From: Ramlibacter terrae
Lineage (GTDB): Bacteria; Pseudomonadota; Gammaproteobacteria; Burkholderiales; Burkholderiaceae_C
Assembly (NCBI GenBank): GCA_013127575.1
Contig: CP053418.1
Span: forward strand, 4,464,001-4,528,000
Reading direction: 5' to 3'
DNA length: 64,000 nucleotides
In this document: piece by piece, positions 1 through 11,369 of the stretch
How the letters are laid out: every line of letters begins with the position of its first letter
How positions within the stretch are numbered: position 1 is the stretch's first letter
Program-made: the position numbers and the translations under genes
Notes under the pieces: model-generated
Databases searched by the model: none
What the model was told of the DNA's origin: nothing
Seen by the model: the letters and a program-made list of their open reading frames with translations, nothing else

Positions 1-514
1 CGAGCGTGATGCGAAGAAGGCCAAGGGCTGGCCGAGCAGGCCGGCTACAAGGGTGACCCGGTGCGCATCCTCACCAGCCGCCAATACGACTTCCACTACA
101 ACATGGCGCTGATCATGGCCGAGCAGCTCAAGCGCGCCGGCTTCAAGGCGGAGCTGAACGTCGTCGAGTGGGCCACGCTGCTGCAGCGCCGCGCCGATCC
201 CAAGCTGTGGGACATCTACATCACGCACTCGGGCCAGTTCCCGGAACCGATGCTGTCGCCGCCGCAGTTGGGAGACGGCGCGCCGGGCTGGTGGACCTCG
301 CCGGCCAAGCAGGAAGCGCTGGCCGCGCTGAACCGAGGAGCCCGATCCGGCCAAGCGCGGGCAGCTGTGGGGCAAGGTGCAGCAGGTGGTGTACGACGAG
401 GTGCCCTACATCAACGTGGGCAAGTTCGCGAGCCTCTCCGCGCGCGCGCCCTCGCTGCAGAACTACACGCCGCACACGTATCCCTTCTTCTGGAACACGA
501 GCCTGAAGGGGTGA
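1..514 (+). CDS. Peptide ABC transporter substrate-binding protein, C-terminal part
   Basis: This is the carboxy-terminal part of the periplasmic receptor of a dipeptide/oligopeptide ABC transporter (SBP_bac_5 type), which delivers peptides to the permeases encoded next. Readable pieces include SRQYDFHYNMALIMAEQLK and, after a frame change near 335, VYDEVPYINVGKF and the end FFWNTSLKG. The rest of the gene lies before the window. At least two frame changes (near 33 and 335) break the reading. The stop TGA (512-514) overlaps the GTG of the next gene, which points to translational coupling. The assignment rests on the C-terminal pattern and the neighbouring transporter genes. Confidence 0.8.
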
Positions 515-1453
515 CCCGGCATTTGTTGTCGCGGCTGGGCGGCATGCTGGTGGTCATGGCCATCGTGGCCGTGCTGGTGTTCATCCTCACACGCGCGGCG
601 CCGGGCGACCCCATCGCGGTCCTGCTCGGTGACCAGGCCACGGCGGAGGACATCGCCCGGGTGCAGAAGGTCTATGGGCTGGACAAACCGCTGCCGGTGC
701 AGTTCGGCCTGTGGCTGAAGGAGCTGGCGCACGGCAATCTCGGCGAGTCGATCTTCCTGCAACGGCCGGTGACGCAGGCCCTGTGGGAACGCGCCGAGCC
801 GACGGCCTTGCTGTCGTTGCTGGCGATCGCCATTGCAGCGCTGATCGGCGTGCCGTGCGGCATCGCCTCGGCGGTGTACCGGGGCAAGGCGGTCGACCAG
901 CTGTTCACCGGCTTCGCCATGCTGGGCGCGAGCGTGCCGAGCTTCTGGTTCGGCCTCGTGCTGATGCAGGTCTTCGCGGTGTCGCTCGGCTGGTTCCCGG
1001 TGTCGGGCTATGGGGCGCCGGGCGCCTCGCTGGCGGAGCGGCTGCATTGCCTCGTCCTGCCCGCGGCGGTGCTGGGCGTGCTCAATTCGGCCCTGATCGT
1101 CCGCTTCACGCGCGCGTCCATGCTCGACGTGCTGGGGGAGGATTACGTGCGCACCGCGCGCGCCAAGGGCCTGCCGGAAAGCCGGGTGATCCTCAAGCAC
1201 GCGCTGCGCAACGCGCTGGTGCCGATCGTCACCGTGATCGGCCTGACGGTGGCGCTGATGATCGGCGGCGCGGTGGTCACCGAAACCGTGTTCGGCCTGC
1301 CCGGTGTCGGCAACCTCGTGGTGAGCGCCGTGGTCCGGCGCGACTATCCGGTGATCCGGGGCGCATTGCTGGTCGTGGCCGTGATCTACGTGGTGATCAA
1401 CTTCCTGATCGACCTGCTCTACACCCCTGGTCGACCCGCGGGTGCGTTACTAG
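511..1453 (+). CDS. Peptide ABC transporter permease 1 (DppB type)
   Basis: First inner-membrane permease of the peptide importer, about 313 residues, as usual for DppB/GsiC. The start GTG at 511 overlaps the receptor stop. The N-terminal helix contains LGGMLVVMAIVAVLVFILTR followed by APGDP, the hallmark of this subfamily. The ABC-coupling loop (EAA motif) is visible as DYVRTARAKGLPESRV. One extra C near 1426 shifts the frame: bridging it gives the family ending LLYTLVDPRVRY and a TAG at 1451-1453. Read without the correction, this gene runs into the next permease. Substrate is inferred from the deacylase and deaminase downstream. Confidence 0.85.
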
Positions 1454-1455
1454 CG

Positions 1456-2289
1456 ATGCAGGTTCCGCTGATCCTCCGCAAGCTGTTTCGCCGGCGAATC
1501 GTGCTGGGGGCCGCCATCATGCTGCTGCTGGTCGTCTTCATCTCATCGTTCGCCGGCTTGCTGACCGGCTTCGACCCGAACGAGACCGCGGTGCGCGAGC
1601 GCCTGTCCCAGCCCTCGGCCGCGCACCTGTTCGGCACCGACGAACTCGGCCGCGACCTGTTCGCGCGCATCGCTTTCGGTGGCCGCTATTCGCTGACCAT
1701 CGCCTTGCTCACCGCGATCGGCTCCACCGTCTTCGGCACGTTGTTCGGCCTGGTCGCGGGATTCCTGCCCCGCATGGACGCGCCCGTGATGCGGCTGGTC
1801 GATGCGATGATGTCCTTCCCCGACATCCTGCTGGCGATCGCGCTGGTCGGCATCCTGGGCCCCTCGATGCTGAACGTCGTGTTCGCGCTGGTGCTGGTCT
1901 ACACGCCGCGCGTGGCGCGGGTGGTGCGCGCTTCCACGCTGGTGGTGCGCGAACTGCTGTTCGTCGAAGCGGCGCGCGCCATCGGCATCTCCACGGCGCG
2001 CATCCTCGCGCGCCACATCCTGCCGAACCTGATGTCGCCGATCTGGTGCAGGCCTCGTTCATCTTTGCCTACGCCATCCTGGCCGAGGCGGCGCTGTCGT
2101 TCCCGGGCGTGGGCGTGCCGCCGGACATCCCGACCGGGGCACCATGGTGGCGGGCAGCCAGCAGTACGCGCACCAGGCCCTGTGGATCGTGCTGTTCCCG
2201 GGCGTCGCCATCATCATCACCGCGCTGTCGCTGCAGTTGCTGGGCGACGGCATCCGCGACTTGCTGGATCCGCGCTTGAGGAAGTCGAT

Positions 2290-2293
<4 letters not shown>
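1456..2293 (+). CDS. Peptide ABC transporter permease 2 (DppC type)
   Basis: Second permease of the importer, about 279 residues. ATG at 1456 follows the previous stop by two bases. Family signatures are [20 protein letters not shown] near residue 60, a central run of membrane helices, and the coupling loop [13 protein letters not shown] near residue 180. Frame changes near 2045 and 2140 are needed to reach the ending [18 protein letters not shown] and the TGA at 2291-2293. That stop overlaps the GTG of the ATPase gene. It forms the heterodimeric channel with the preceding permease. Confidence 0.85.
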
Positions 2294-3291
<998 letters not shown>

Positions 3292-3295
<4 letters not shown>

Positions 3296-4263
3296 GCGCC
3301 GCGATGCCCCTCATCGAGGTGCGCAACCTGCGCAAGTTCTTCGGCCCGGCGGGGCGTGCGGTGCGCGCGGTCGACGACGTGTCCTTCACCATCCAGCCCG
3401 GCGAGACGCTCGGGCTGGTGGGCGAGTCGGGCTCGGGCAAGAGCACCATCGGCCGCGCCTTGCTGCGCCTGGTCGACAGCACCTCGGGCAGCGTGAGCTA
3501 CCGCGGCGAGAACCTGGTGACGGCCAGCGGCAGCCGTATGCGCGCGTTGCGCAGCAAGCTGCAGATGATCTTCCGGGACCCGTACGCCAGCCTCAACCCG
3601 AAGATGCGCGTGCGGGACATCCGGGCGAGGCGTTGCGCACCCACAACCTGGCGCCGGGCAAGGCGGCGACAGCCGCCCGCGTCGCCGAATTGCTGCAGCT
3701 GGTCGGCCTGGCGCCGGAGCATGCGGCCCGATACCCGCATGAGTTTTCGGGCGGGCAGCGCCAGCGCATCGGCGTCGCCCGCGCGCTGTCGGTGCAGCCC
3801 GAATTCATCGTCGCCGACGAGCCGCTGTCGGCGCTGGACGTCTCCATCCAGTCCCGGTGGTGAACCTGCTGTGCGACCTGCGCGACCAGCTGTCGCTCAC
3901 CATGCTGTTCATCTCGCACGACCGGACGTGGTGGAGTACCTGTGCGACCGCGTCGTGGTGCTCTATCTCGGCCGCGTGATGGAGGTGGCGCCCACCAGGC
4001 ACCTCTTCGCCCGGCCGCTGCATCCCTACACCCATGCCCTGCTGGCGGCATCGCCCGGCCGGACCCCACCACCCGCATCGTGCATGTGCCCCTGAAGGGC
4101 GACATGCCCAGCCCGGTGAACCCGCCCTCGGGTTGCGTCTTCCGCACCCGCTGCCCGTACGCGCTGCCCGCTTGCGCCGACGTGCGTCCCGAGCCGCGCG
4201 ACATGGGCGACGGACGGCTGAAGGCGTGCATCCGCGACGACGGACCTGCCTGCCATTCCATGA
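3292..4263 (+). CDS. Peptide ABC transporter ATP-binding protein 2 (DppF type)
   Basis: Second ATPase subunit, about 324 residues. It reads [19 protein letters not shown], Walker [11 protein letters not shown]-loop [10 protein letters not shown], signature [10 protein letters not shown], Walker [13 protein letters not shown], and the C-terminal cysteine cluster [14 protein letters not shown] seen in DppF/OppF proteins. Frame changes near 3625, 3858, 3925 and 4060 interrupt it. The inferred stop TGA (4261-4263) overlaps the ATG of the deaminase gene, continuing the chain of 4-base overlaps in this operon. Confidence 0.85.
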
Positions 4264-5539
4264 CCCTGCAAGACCTTCACGACCCGATGCTGGACGCCAC
4301 GTCCAAGGGCTTCCCGCACCATGCGCCGCCGCTGCGCCGCTCGGCCATCGGCGACCAAGGGTGGAACGTGCTGCGCGGCGACCTGCCCCTGCCGCTGGCC
4401 GTGATCCGGCGCGACGCGCTGGCCGGCAACCTGCGATGGATGCAGGACTTCGCGGCCGCGCATGGCGTCGGCCTGGCGCCGCACGGCAAGACCACCATGT
4501 CGCCCCAGCTGTTCCGCCGGCAGCTCGACGAGGGTGCGTGGGGACTGACCTTCGCGACGGTGGTGCAGCTACGCGCCGGCGTCGCCGCCGGAGCGCAGCG
4601 CTGTATCGTCGCCAACCGGTCTTTCGCGCCATCGACCTGCAGGGCATCGCCGACCTGAAGCTTGCGAATCCGGGCTTGCAGGTCGCCTTCTGGTGGACTC
4701 GGTGGCGCAGCTCGACTGGTCTCGTCCTGGCACGCGGCACGCCCCGCCGCCGGACCCTTCGACGTGCTGCTGGAGATCGGCGTCGAGGGCGCGCGCACCG
4801 GCTGCCGCACGCATGCGCAGGCCCCGGCACTGGCCCGGGCCCTGCGCGCCAGCCCCGCCACGCGCCTGGTGGGCATCGAATGCTACGAAGGCCTGGGCGC
4901 GACCGGCCAGTCGGACGCCGACACGGCCTATGCGAATGCCTTGATGCAGCGTGTGCGTGACATCGCCAGGGCGTGCGACGACGGGCGCCTGTTCGAGGCC
5001 GACGACATCCTGCTCACCGCCGGCGGCTCCGCCATCTTCGACCTGGTCGCCGACCACCTGAAGATGATGCTCTCGCGGCCCGTGCTGGGCGTGCTGCGCT
5101 CGGGCTGCTACGTCACGCACGACGGGGGAGTTACCAGCGGTTCATGGGCACGGTGGCGCAGCGCATGGGCTGCGGCCATGGCCTGCAGGCGGCGATGGAG
5201 GTGTGGGCCGCGGTGCAGTCCTGCCCCGAGCCCGGCCGGCCATCCTCACCGCCGGCAAGCGCGACATCTCCTACGACGACCGGAGCTGCCGATTCCCGTC
5301 GCCTGGTGCGCGCGGGGCAGCGATACCATCCACCCAGCGCCGCCGGACTGGAAGATCGGCGGCCTCAACGACCAGCACGCCTACCTGCGCGGCACCGGCG
5401 CGCAGCACCGGCGCTGCGCGTGGGCGACCTCGTCGCGCTGGGCATTTCCCACCCCTGCACCACGTTCGACAAGTGGCGCTGGATGCCGGTGGTGGACGAC
5501 CATTACAACGTGCGTGACGCCATCGTCACCTGCTTCTAG
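4260..5539 (+). CDS. PLP-dependent D-amino acid deaminase (DsdA-like/D-threonine aldolase-like fold)
   Basis: Member of the alanine-racemase-fold family that includes D-serine dehydratases and D-threonine aldolases; about 426 residues once bridged. The PLP lysine is visible in LAPHGKTTMSP. Further family blocks are LLEIGVEGARTGCR, LVGIECYEGLGATG, LLTAGGSAIFDLV and the metal/C-terminal region GISHPCTTFDKW ending in VRDAIVTCF. The likely role is to convert D-amino acids freed by the downstream deacylase to keto acids. Frame changes occur near 4620, 4690, 5130, 5240 and 5300. Exact substrate (D-Ser, D-Thr or broad) cannot be told from the sequence. Confidence 0.8.
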
Positions 5540-6448
5540 ATGACCCCCGTGTCCTTGAAAAAATTGCCGAGATCATGGACCGCGCCCCGACCGCGCGGCG
5601 CACCGTGCTGGCCCTGATCCTCGAAGACCCGCAGCGCGTGCTGGACGAAACCTTCGAGACACTGGCCCAGCGGGCCGGCAGCTCGGTGCCGACCATCATG
5701 CGGACCTGCCGCGACCGGGCTATCCCGGCCTGCGCGAGTTCAAGCTGGCGCTGGCGCAGGAGCTGGCGGTCGGCGGCTCGCCCCTGAACCGGCGCGTGCG
5801 CATCGACGACGATGCCCGGCAGGTCATCGCGAAGGTCACGCGCGGCGCCGCGGTGGTGATCAACAACGTGCAGGCCCAGCTCGACCCGGCGGCGGTGCAG
5901 GCCGCGGCCGATGCGATGGTGGACAGCACGCGGGTGGACTGCTATGGCGTGGGTGTCACGTCCAACTTCATGGCCTCCGACCTGCAGGCGCGCCTGTACC
6001 GCATGGGGCTGGTCACCAACAGCTACCTCGACCCGCACCTGCAGCTGATCTCCGCCGCCACGATCGGTCCGCGCGGCGTCGTCATGGCGATCACCCCACG
6101 TGGGCGGCATGCCTTCGCTGCTGGAAGCGGTGGACGTGGCGCGCTCGCAGGGGGCCACGGTGATCGCGCTCACCCAGCCCGGCTCGCCGCTCGCGGCGCT
6201 CGCCCACATCGTGCTGGGCGTGGAGGTGGCGCCCGACCCCGTGATGCCCGTGGGCCCGGAGGCGTACGGCGCACACTGGCCGTCATCGAGATCCTCACCG
6301 TGCTGGTGGCCCAGCGCCGGGCGACAAGGCCGTGGACCGGCTGGCCAGGATCCAGCATACGCTGGAGACGCGCGGCGTGGACATGCAGCACCATCTGCAG
6401 CTCGACTGGGGCGACGCCGCCAACGGCACCACCGGAGCGGCTTCGTGA
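5540..6448 (+). CDS. RpiR-family transcriptional regulator
   Basis: DNA-binding regulator of about 300 residues. The N-terminal helix-turn-helix reads ETLAQRAGSSVPTIMR, and a C-terminal SIS domain (LDSTRVDCYGVGVTSNF...ATVIALTQPGSPLAALA) would bind an effector. ATG 5540 directly follows the TAG of the deaminase; the stop at 6446-6448 overlaps the GTG of the deacylase gene. Sitting inside the operon suggests it controls D-amino-acid or peptide use. At least four frame changes (near 5565, 5710, 6095 and 6280-6320) interrupt it. Confidence 0.82.
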
Positions 6449-7905
6449 CGCGCGCCATCCTGCTCGAAGGTGGCCTGGTGGTGGACGGCACCGGCGCACC
6501 CGGGCAGGCGGGCGACGTGCTGCTGCGAAGCGACCGCATCCTGGCGGTGGGACCCGGGCTGCGCCACAAGCTGCCCGCGGGCCTGGCGACGGGGAGGTGG
6601 ATGTGCACGACTGCACCGGCCTTGCCATCGCGCCGGGTTTCATCGACGTGCACACGCACGACGATGCCATCGTGCTGGACGCGCCGGGCATGTTTCCCAA
6701 GCTGTCGCAGGGCGTGACCACGGTGGTCACCGGCAACTGCGGCCTGTCGGTGGCGCCGTACGTGGTCGACCAGCCGCAGGGCGCGCTGACGCTGCTGGGC
6801 AATGCGTTCAGGTTCCCGTCCATCACGGCGTATGCGCGCGGCGTGGCCCAGGCACGGCCGGCCGTCAACGTCGCGCCGCTGGTGGGACACACCACGCTGC
6901 GCTCGGCCTGCATGGGCGACCTCACCCGGCCGCGACCCCGCAGGAACTGCAGGCGATGTGCGAGCTGCTGGACCGCTGCATGGCCGAAGGCGCCATCGGC
7001 CTGTCGTCAGGCCTGTTCTACGCCGAGGCGATGCCCGCGCCCGCGGGCGAGGTCACGCAGCTGGCCAAGGTGGTCGCACGCCACGGCGGGGTCTACGCCA
7101 CCCACATGCGCTCGGAGATGGCCGACATCCGGAGGCCATGCACGAGGCCAGCGACTGCGCCTTCGAAGCCGGCGTGCCGCTGGTGATCTCGCACCACAAG
7201 TGCGCCGGCCCCGCCAACTGGGGGCGGACGAAGGAAACCCTGCCGCTGATCGACATCCCGGCCCGGCGCCAGGACATCGCGATGGACGTGTACCCCTACG
7301 TGGCCGGGTCCACCGTGCTGCGCGAGGACCTGGTGGACGAGGTGATCGACGTGATGGTGAGCTGGTCCGCGCCGCATCCCGGCATGACGGGCCGGATGCT
7401 GGCCTCCATCGCGCAGGAATGGGGCACCACGCAGCGCGAGGCCTGCATCCGCCTCCAGCCCGGAGGCGCCTGCTATTTCCAGATGCACGAGGATGACCTG
7501 CGGCGCGTGATCAGCCACCCGCGCAGCATGATCGGCTCCGACGGCCTGCCCCATGACCGCCACCCGCATCCGCGCCTGTGGGGCGCCTTCCCGCGCGTGC
7601 TGGCCCGCTACTGGCGGGAGCAGAAGCTGTTCAGCCTGGAACAGGCGATCCACAAGATGACCGGCCTGTCGGCGCGCAATTTCCGCCTGCACGAGCGCGG
7701 GGAGGTGCGCGCCGGGTGGTTCGCCGATCTCGTGGTGTTCGACCCGGCCCGCATCCGGGACCTCGCGACCTATGAGCAGCCGGTCACCCAGAGTGAAGGC
7801 GTGGTGCTGGTGATCGTCAACGGCGTGACGAGCTTCGAGGCGGGCCGGGCGACGCCGCTGCGCGCCGGCCGCATGCTGCTGAAGGCTGGGGCCTCTACGC
7901 GCTGA
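6445..7905 (+). CDS. D-aminoacylase (N-acyl-D-amino-acid deacylase)
   Basis: Zn-dependent amidohydrolase of about 486 residues that removes the acyl group from N-acyl-D-amino acids. Visible metal and catalytic motifs are GFIDVHTHDD (HxH), TGNCGLS (the family's metal-binding cysteine), ATHMRSE, ISHHK and GSDGLPHD. Length fits the family. GTG 6445 overlaps the regulator stop (GTGA). Frame changes lie near 6590, 6935 and 7130. With the upstream importer and deaminase this gives a route from imported N-acyl-D-amino acids or D-peptides to keto acids. Confidence 0.88.
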
Positions 7906-7970
7906 ATCCCTCGCGAACAGCGACTTGGTCGAGGGCAACATGCAGGCGGACAGCGGAGCGTGGATCAGGC

Positions 7971-8450
7971 TTACTCGACCCGCAGCACCTCGAACTGCTG
8001 CCGGATGGCAGCGACGGATCGACACCTCATCCCCCTCGCGTTTGCCCAGCATGGCGCTGCCCAAGGGAGCTGCGCTGCTGATGACCTGAACCAGCTGGGT
8101 GCCGCTGACCAACTTCATGCTGCCACCCTCCGGCCCGAGAAAGAGGTATTGCTCGTTGTCGTTGGAGTCGACCGGGCAGACCAGCGCGCCGAGCTGTATC
8201 CCTTTGCCGGCGTCGTAGGGACGTGGACGGAACTGGCGCCAATCGGCCAGCGCCTTGCGGATGGCTTCGGCGCGCCGCACCGGCCGGTGGCCGGGTAGGC
8301 AGCTTCGAGTCCCAAGGTGTCGTACTTGTTTTCGGCGACGTTTTCTTCGTGGGTCGCCGTTGCATGGGCCGTCCGCACTGCCTGTTCGGCTTGCAGCAGG
8401 TCTTCGGCGAGCCGATCCAGCACCTGCTGTTGCAGCAAGACTTTATCCAT
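7971..8450 (-). CDS. GreA/GreB-family elongation factor-like protein
   Basis: About 159 residues, related to the transcript-cleavage factors GreA/GreB. The N-terminal half reads as a coiled coil (VLDRLAEDLLQAEQAVRTAH, HEENVAENKYDTLGLEAAY), followed by an FKBP-like C-terminal domain (GALVCPV...SAAPLGSAMLGKREGDEVS). ATG at 8448-8450 is chosen because the coiled coil begins there. A frame change near 8290 links the halves. A second near 8015 gives the natural-looking ending QFEVLRVE with a stop at 7971. It is convergent with the D-aminoacylase gene. Confidence 0.72.
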
Positions 8451-8557
8451 GAAAAAGATTATGAAGGCCGCCAAGTTGCCGGCAGGGGACACTATCGGTC
8501 CATGTCAACTCCACGACCTGAGTTGCCGAGCCACCTGCTCGGTGGGTCCTGACGCCC

Positions 8558-8970
8558 GTGCGCGAGATCTTCTCCGGTGCCTTCGTCGGACGTGCAATCG
8601 AACAGCTGCCCTGGTTCGCCGTGCTGCTGCTGGTTTCGATGGCCATCACGTCCCTGTTTTCCCGCGAGCGCCGCCGGCGGCTTGGCGTCACCCGATTCCT
8701 GCTCGGCTACCTTTGCATCGCGGCCGTGCCGCTCTTCGGCGTGATCGTGCTGCGGTCGGCGTTGCGCGAGGGACTGGAACAAGCCGGCCGAAGTGGGTGG
8801 GCCGCGTGGTGGCTCAGCCTGTTCTGGATGATGACCTTCATCGTCGTGGCGCAGTGGGTCGTGCGCCGCGTGCCGCCGACCCGCGGCTGGCTGCGGGTCT
8901 ATCGCGAGCCGGCCGCGACATCTGGCGGGACCGGCTGGCACGCTGGGTGGGCATCCGCTCGCGCGATTGA
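8558..8970 (+). CDS. Small integral membrane protein of unknown function
   Basis: About 137 residues with three predicted transmembrane segments: LPWFAVLLLVSMAITSLF, FLLGYLCIAAVPLFGVIVL and AWWLSLFWMMTFIVVAQWVV. The C-terminus is basic and cytosol-like (RVYREPGRDIWRDRLARW), reached by a small frame change near 8915 that leads to the stop at 8970. Start is GTG 8558 by default; no strong ribosome site is evident. No family is recognised. Confidence 0.55.
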
Positions 8971-9026
8971 GGACGCTCTGAGCACCGGCGCGGGGTGCAG
9001 GCGGTCAGTGCTTGACCGCGGTGCCC

Positions 9027-9448
9027 CTAAAGCAGGCGCGTGTCCGCCGGTGCCTCACTCATGCGGTCATTGGCGTTATCGATGTAGCGCAAGGGCGCGC
9101 GCACCAATTGCTCTCGATCGAGGTTGTCCACCGTGGGCACATGGAGGGCGTAGAAGCGGCCGCCAAGCTGCTCCAACTCTCCCGTCGCGAACAAGCGGAT
9201 ACCGCACTTGGAACAGAAGCGGTAGGTCAAGCCCGGCTCGGTCCGCCCCCCGGGATCCATTCATACGAGGACAGGATGCTCTCGCCGGCAAGCAGCTTGA
9301 AGTCGTCGTCCTTCACGAAGAGAAACCAGGCCCGCGCCTTGCTGCACAACGAACAGTTGCAGCGGTTGGTGCCCGCGTCGAGGTCGAACACCGCCTCGTA
9401 GCGCACTGCCTGGCAGTGGCAGCTCCCCCGGAATCTCTGGTAGGTCAT
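9027..9448 (-). CDS. GFA-family (CENP-V/glutathione-dependent formaldehyde-activating) protein
   Basis: Zn-binding Mss4-like fold protein of about 140 residues. The cysteine pattern is typical: GSCHCQAVRYEA, CNCSLCSKAR and, after a frame change near 9250, YRFCSKCGIRLF. Family members act on glutathione adducts or are of unknown substrate. ATG at 9446-9448 is preferred over the upstream ATG at 9484, because the stretch between them is a palindromic repeat and the family starts right before GSCHC. It is divergent from the HxlR regulator, a common regulator-target layout. Confidence 0.8.
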
Positions 9449-9457
9449 CGCGGCCCT

Positions 9458-9484
9458 GACTGGTTGCTTTTTGGAAGCAGTCAT
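9458..9484. repeat. Palindromic intergenic repeat, copy 1
   Basis: Imperfect palindrome between the GFA and HxlR genes: TGAC, a 4-base bulge, then TGCTT/AAGCA arms and GTCA. It is a divergent member of the dispersed family described in the findings. Confidence 0.5.
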
Positions 9485-9498
9485 TCTGGGTCAACTGA

Positions 9499-9511
9499 TT
9501 GCGAAACGCAA
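9499..9511. promoter_or_regulatory. Candidate HxlR operator
   Basis: Perfect inverted repeat TTGCG-AAA-CGCAA in the short gap between the divergent GFA and hxlR genes, 16 bases before the hxlR ATG. Its position suits autoregulation and control of the GFA gene; the role is inferred. Confidence 0.45.
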
Positions 9512-9527
9512 CTGGTAGGATCACCGC

Positions 9528-9940
9528 ATGCGACAAGACCGCCGTTCGACCTGCCCCATCTCCACTGCGCTCGAAGTGGTGGGTGATCGCTGGACGCTGC
9601 TCGTCCTGCGCGACTGGCGTTTGCGGGCAAGAGGCATTTCCGCGAGTTCCTGAAATCCGAGGAGGCGATCTCCAGCAACGTGCTCACGGAGCGCCTTGGC
9701 CTTCTTGTCGAACACGGGATCGTCACGCGGAGCGGAGACCCGACCCATGCCCAGAAGGCTGTGTACAGCCTCACGGACAAGGGACTGGATCTGCTGCCCG
9801 TGCTGGTTGCAGTGAGCGCGTGGTCCCAGAAGCACCACCCGGACACGCGGCGGCCTGAGGCCGTCCAGGTCGTGCAAGGCGGCCCGAAGTGGGTGAAGCG
9901 TCTCGAAGCGCAGCTTCGGCGTGATCATGGCGTCGGATGA
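9528..9940 (+). CDS. HxlR-family winged-helix transcriptional regulator
   Basis: About 137 residues. It starts MRQDRRSTCPISTALEVVGD with the cysteine common in redox-sensing HxlR proteins. The recognition region follows (REFLKSEEAISSNVLTERL, VYSLTDKGLDLLPVLVA). A frame change near 9620-9640 joins the N-terminal and C-terminal parts; the stop is at 9938-9940. It is divergent from the GFA gene and probably regulates it through the palindrome at 9499-9511. Confidence 0.82.
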
Positions 9941-9941
9941 C

Positions 9942-9968
9942 TTCTGGTGCTGGCCGGAAGCAGATGTC
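9942..9968. repeat. Palindromic intergenic repeat, copy 2
   Basis: Starts two bases after the hxlR stop. Core TGCTGGCCGGAAGCAGATGTC. It belongs to the dispersed palindrome family. Confidence 0.6.
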
Positions 9969-10062
9969 CAGCGCGTGAGAGCGCGACAAAGCGTTCGCAA
10001 CTCACGAGCAAGTAAAGTGCTGCCGCGAGCAAGCCGCAGTTTGCTCAAACTACAAAAAACCA

Positions 10063-10816
10063 ATGACTTCCGCCCAGCATACGGAACGCTCTGGCAATGC
10101 GTCGAACAGCGCGAGGGATCGGCATGAAGACCGCTTGGACACCACCTTCGACGAGCTGTTGGACTCAATCGAGGGGCTCAACTGGCTGCCTTGGGTTGGA
10201 TCTGAATGGAAGAAGCGGCCGCATCGGATCGTCGTCCTTGGGGAGAGTGCCTACTTCAAGAACCCCAAGAACGAAGAACTGCATCGGCGCCGAGACCAAA
10301 TTCGCGAGAGGCACATGAAGGGCACCTTGGACGAAAGGTCCAAGTACGCCCCCTTCCTGCGCCCTTTTTGAACGCGCCGCGACAGGCGTTAAGTATCCGG
10401 CCGTGTCCTCAAGGCGCGAACTTTGGTCGCGACTGGTGTACTTCAACCTGGTTCAGGCCTTACTCCGTTCGGAGAGATCGAGGCCAACTAACGCTCAATA
10501 CGCGGAGGGTTGGCGCGTGTTTCTCGAGGTCCATGCTCGGTTGGGCTTCACGCATGGAGTGGTCTACGGCCTGGAGCGGCGGAAGATCGATACTTTGAAA
10601 AGTCAGCTCCCACCGGATCGATATAAGGAAATCTACCTGCCCAAGATCGGTCTCCATCGACCGCTCCAAGTTCAGGTGAACATTCCGGATGGGCACCTTC
10701 TCACGTTGACGTTCATTAGGCACCCGAGCAGCTTCTTTACGTGGCGCGGATGGAGCCCGATCGTTCGAGCGGCCCTCCAAGCAGAGATTGGATCGCCGGC
10801 TAGTCTATGTGAGTAG
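10063..10816 (+). CDS. Protein of unknown function, possible uracil-DNA-glycosylase-like fold
   Basis: About 250 residues after bridging a one-base loss in the T run near 10370 (FLR joined to LFERAATGVKYPAVSS). Blocks such as HRIVVLGESAYFK, RELWSRLVYFNLVQALL and FTHGVVYGLE recall the glycosylase-like superfamily only loosely, so no function is assigned. The start is uncertain: ATG 10063 is in frame, but the family-like sequence begins near LDTTFDELLDSIEGL. It lies between two palindromic repeats as a single-gene unit and is less GC-rich than the operon at 1-7905. Confidence 0.55.
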
Positions 10817-11089
10817 CAGCAGTACCAAACTGGGCACAGGCCGGCGCATGGCGGCTGCTTCTGGCCGAATGCAGACGTCAGCCCTGCGGAGTCGCATTAA
10901 GCCGGCTGGCCACTAGCGTGCGGAGGAGTGGCCAACATTCCATTCGATGGAGAGTGAAACATCAATGGGAACACGGAGTAGGAGATTCAGGATCACGACC
11001 CTGCTATCTGGCTCACACACCCCGTGTTTTGAGCCTCGTGGAGGTGTCTAACTGCCCGCACTCCGACCACGTCTGATTCCCTTCCCTCT
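10817..11089. other. Intergenic stretch with one palindromic repeat
   Basis: No credible coding sequence. It holds the repeat copy at 10855-10880 and then about 200 bases of lower GC content leading into the acetyltransferase relic. Confidence 0.5.
10855..10880. repeat. Palindromic intergenic repeat, copy 3
   Basis: Core TGCTTCTGGCCGAATGCAGA followed by CGTCA, about 40 bases after the preceding stop. It is one of the best matches to the family core. Confidence 0.7.
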
Positions 11090-11345
11090 TACGCAGTGAA
11101 TCAGCCCTAAGGTCTTCACACCATGATTGGCGCCGTTCATGATGAACCTAAGCCTCGGGCGGTGGCGCAGAGCCGGCCGATCACGAGCTTCTCACCGGTG
11201 CAGGGAGGCAGTGGTAAAGCACATTGCGTTTTAACCATTCCGAGTCGTCCGGATCGTCTTAGTAGGTGTACTCGCCAACCACAATGTTCGGGTTCGTCAC
11301 CGTGTTGCGGATGAAGCAGCCCTGCGAAACCCGGTCGTCGGATGC
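11090..11345 (-). pseudogene. Relic of a CatB/Vat-type acetyltransferase
   Basis: The reverse strand encodes, in pieces, blocks diagnostic of type B chloramphenicol/streptogramin acetyltransferases. They are FIRNTVTNPNIVVGEYTYY followed by an in-frame TAA and DDPDDSEW, then TGEKLVIGRLCATARG in another frame, then FIMNGANHG in the third. The left-handed beta-helix body that should follow is missing. A stop, at least two shifts and loss of the 3' half indicate a genuine decayed remnant of a hexapeptide acyltransferase, not just sequencing error. Confidence 0.65.
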
Positions 11346-11369
11346 TCGTTCCGCGGATCTGGGCCGTGT

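Noticed and set aside
11123..11314. 63-residue plus-strand ORF
   Set aside because: Antisense to the CatB/Vat relic and without similarity or codon support.
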